5,551 bases of DNA from Pseudomonadota bacterium (GTDB lineage: Bacteria > Pseudomonadota > Gammaproteobacteria > Burkholderiales > Thiobacillaceae). The stretch covers positions 1 through 5,551 of the forward strand of contig JAUPLV010000142.1 in the NCBI GenBank assembly GCA_030836725.1, read 5' to 3'. Below are positions 4,518 through 5,551 of this stretch, piece by piece. Position numbers and translations under genes: made by a program. Position 1 is the stretch's first letter. Each line of letters starts with the position of its first letter. The notes beneath the pieces are model-generated. The model searched no databases and had not been told where the DNA came from. It saw only the letters and a list, made by a program, of their open reading frames with translations.

Positions 4518-5551
4518 ATGTGCGGCATTGTCGGCGCGGTTGCGCAACGTAACGTCGTCCCCATCCTGCTCGAAGGGCTGCGCCGGCTGGAATACCGCGG
4601 CTACGATTCGGCCGGGCTGGTGATCATCGATGGCGGCATGAAGCGGGTCCGCAGCGTTGGCCGCGTCGCCTCGCTGGCGGAGCAGTGCGCGGCGCAGCAG
4701 GTACACGGCAACCTCGGCATCGCGCACACGCGCTGGGCCACCCATGGCGCGCCGTCGGAAGCCAACGCGCACCCGCATGTCAGCGGCAAGGTGGCGGTGG
4801 TGCATAACGGCATCATCGAGAACCACGAGGCCCTGCGCATCCGGCTGAAGGCCGAAGGTTTTGTGTTCACCTCGGAAACCGACACCGAAGTGATCGCCCA
4901 TCTGATCGACCTGCATTACCGCCGATCGAAAGACCTGCTCGCCGCCACCCGTGCGGCAGTGGCCGAACTCGAAGGCGCCTACGCCATCGGCGTGGTGAGC
5001 GAGGATGCGCCCCATCGCCTGATCTGCGCGCGCAAGGGTAGCCCGCTGCTGGTCGGCCTGGGCATCGAGGAAAACTTCATCGCCTCGGACGTCTCGGCCC
5101 TGCTGCCGGTGACCCAGCGCGTGATGTACCTGGAAGAGGGCGATGTCGCCGATATCGGCCTGCTGTCGGTGACGGTGATCGACGCCGCGGGCAGGCAAGT
5201 CGACCGCAGCGTGCACATATCCGAGCTGTCGGCCGACATGGCCGAACTCGGCAACTACCGCCACTTCATGCAGAAGGAAATCCACGAGCAGCCGCGCGCG
5301 CTGACCGAAACCCTGCTGGTCGCGGTGGCGCAGGATCATGTCCAGCCCGAATGGTTCGGCTTCGATGCCGCCGAGGTGCTGGGCAAGGTGAACGCGGTGA
5401 CCTTCCTCGCCTGCGGCACCAGCTTTCACGCGGCCAAGGTGGCTACCTACTGGCTGGAAGAGATCGCGGGCATCCCGGCGCGGGCGGAAATCGCCAGCGA
5501 ATACCGCTACCGCACCTCGGTGCCCAACCCCGATGCGCTCATCGTCACCAT
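4518..5551 (+). CDS. glmS: Glutamine-fructose-6-phosphate aminotransferase (isomerizing), N-terminal part
   Basis: GlmS converts fructose-6-phosphate and glutamine to glucosamine-6-phosphate, the first committed step toward UDP-GlcNAc, in the cytoplasm. The gene runs off the window, with 344 complete codons present of about 609 usual. The N-terminal glutaminase domain starts MCGIVGAV, whose Cys2 becomes the catalytic nucleophile after Met removal. It also shows EYRGYDSAG, HTRWATHG, HNGIIENH and SETDTE, all typical of class II glutamine amidotransferases. The linker has MQKEIHEQP, and the first SIS sugar-isomerase domain begins around ACGTSFHA (C299) and SEYRYR. The ATG at 4518 is fixed by the need for Cys2. 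Its ribosome binding site GGAG (4504-4507) sits within a GC hairpin. No glmS ribozyme is visible. It lies 150 bases after glmU and is probably cotranscribed with it. Confidence 0.97.
   Translation, partial: MCGIVGAVAQRNVVPILLEGLRRLEYRGYDSAGLVIIDGGMKRVRSVGRVASLAEQCAAQQVHGNLGIAHTRWATHGAPSEANAHPHVSGKVAVVHNGIIENHEALRIRLKAEGFVFTSETDTEVIAHLIDLHYRRSKDLLAATRAAVAELEGAYAIGVVSEDAPHRLICARKGSPLLVGLGIEENFIASDVSALLPVTQRVMYLEEGDVADIGLLSVTVIDAAGRQVDRSVHISELSADMAELGNYRHFMQKEIHEQPRALTETLLVAVAQDHVQPEWFGFDAAEVLGKVNAVTFLACGTSFHAAKVATYWLEEIAGIPARAEIASEYRYRTSVPNPDALIVT

Noticed and set aside
4479..5429. 316-residue minus-strand frame opposite glmS
   Set aside because: Its His/Arg/Gly/Gln-rich product is typical of an antisense shadow, and all GlmS motifs read on the + strand.

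Overview
The window looks like chromosomal housekeeping DNA from a Gram-negative proteobacterium, most likely a betaproteobacterium. The reasons are the gene order atpD-atpC ... glmU-glmS, the AtpC amino terminus (MAMT-HVDIVSAE), the moderately high GC content, and OmpA-family envelope proteins with classical Sec signal peptides. The placement is inferred from family knowledge and no search was run. All supported genes are on the + strand.

Layout. Positions 1-145 are the 3' end of atpD (F1 ATP synthase beta). A 105-base spacer holds a G-rich heptamer array, a short hairpin and a C-rich heptamer array. atpC (epsilon, 251-673) follows and closes the atp operon at a near-perfect intrinsic terminator (721-753). 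Next come two paralogous genes for exported OmpA-like peptidoglycan-binding proteins (1096-1875 and 2164-2838), each with its own leader and its own hairpin terminator. They share an almost identical 37-residue mature amino terminus with two cysteines and the same OmpA C-terminal domain. Their middle modules differ: calcium-type TSP3 repeats in the first, an Ala/Pro/Tyr/Val repeat in the second. A promoter-like sequence then precedes glmU (3000-4367). After a 150-base spacer with a second, differently worded heptamer element comes glmS (4518 to the window end, partial).

Function. AtpD and AtpC belong to the ATP synthase F1 sector. GlmS makes glucosamine-6-phosphate and GlmU turns glucosamine-1-phosphate into UDP-GlcNAc, the precursor of peptidoglycan and lipopolysaccharide. 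The two OmpA-like proteins probably bind the peptidoglycan made from that precursor, although their terminators show that they are transcribed separately.

The least ordinary parts are the two intergenic heptamer elements. They share a design (G-rich heptamers in front, C-rich heptamers behind, a GC hairpin close by) but use different words. The first carries a strong G-quadruplex motif on the template strand. The second can form a 15-bp RNA stem joining the glmU stop codon to a possible 30-codon leader ORF that ends one base before glmS. No mobile element, CRISPR array, tRNA or rRNA was seen, and no wholly new system is evident.
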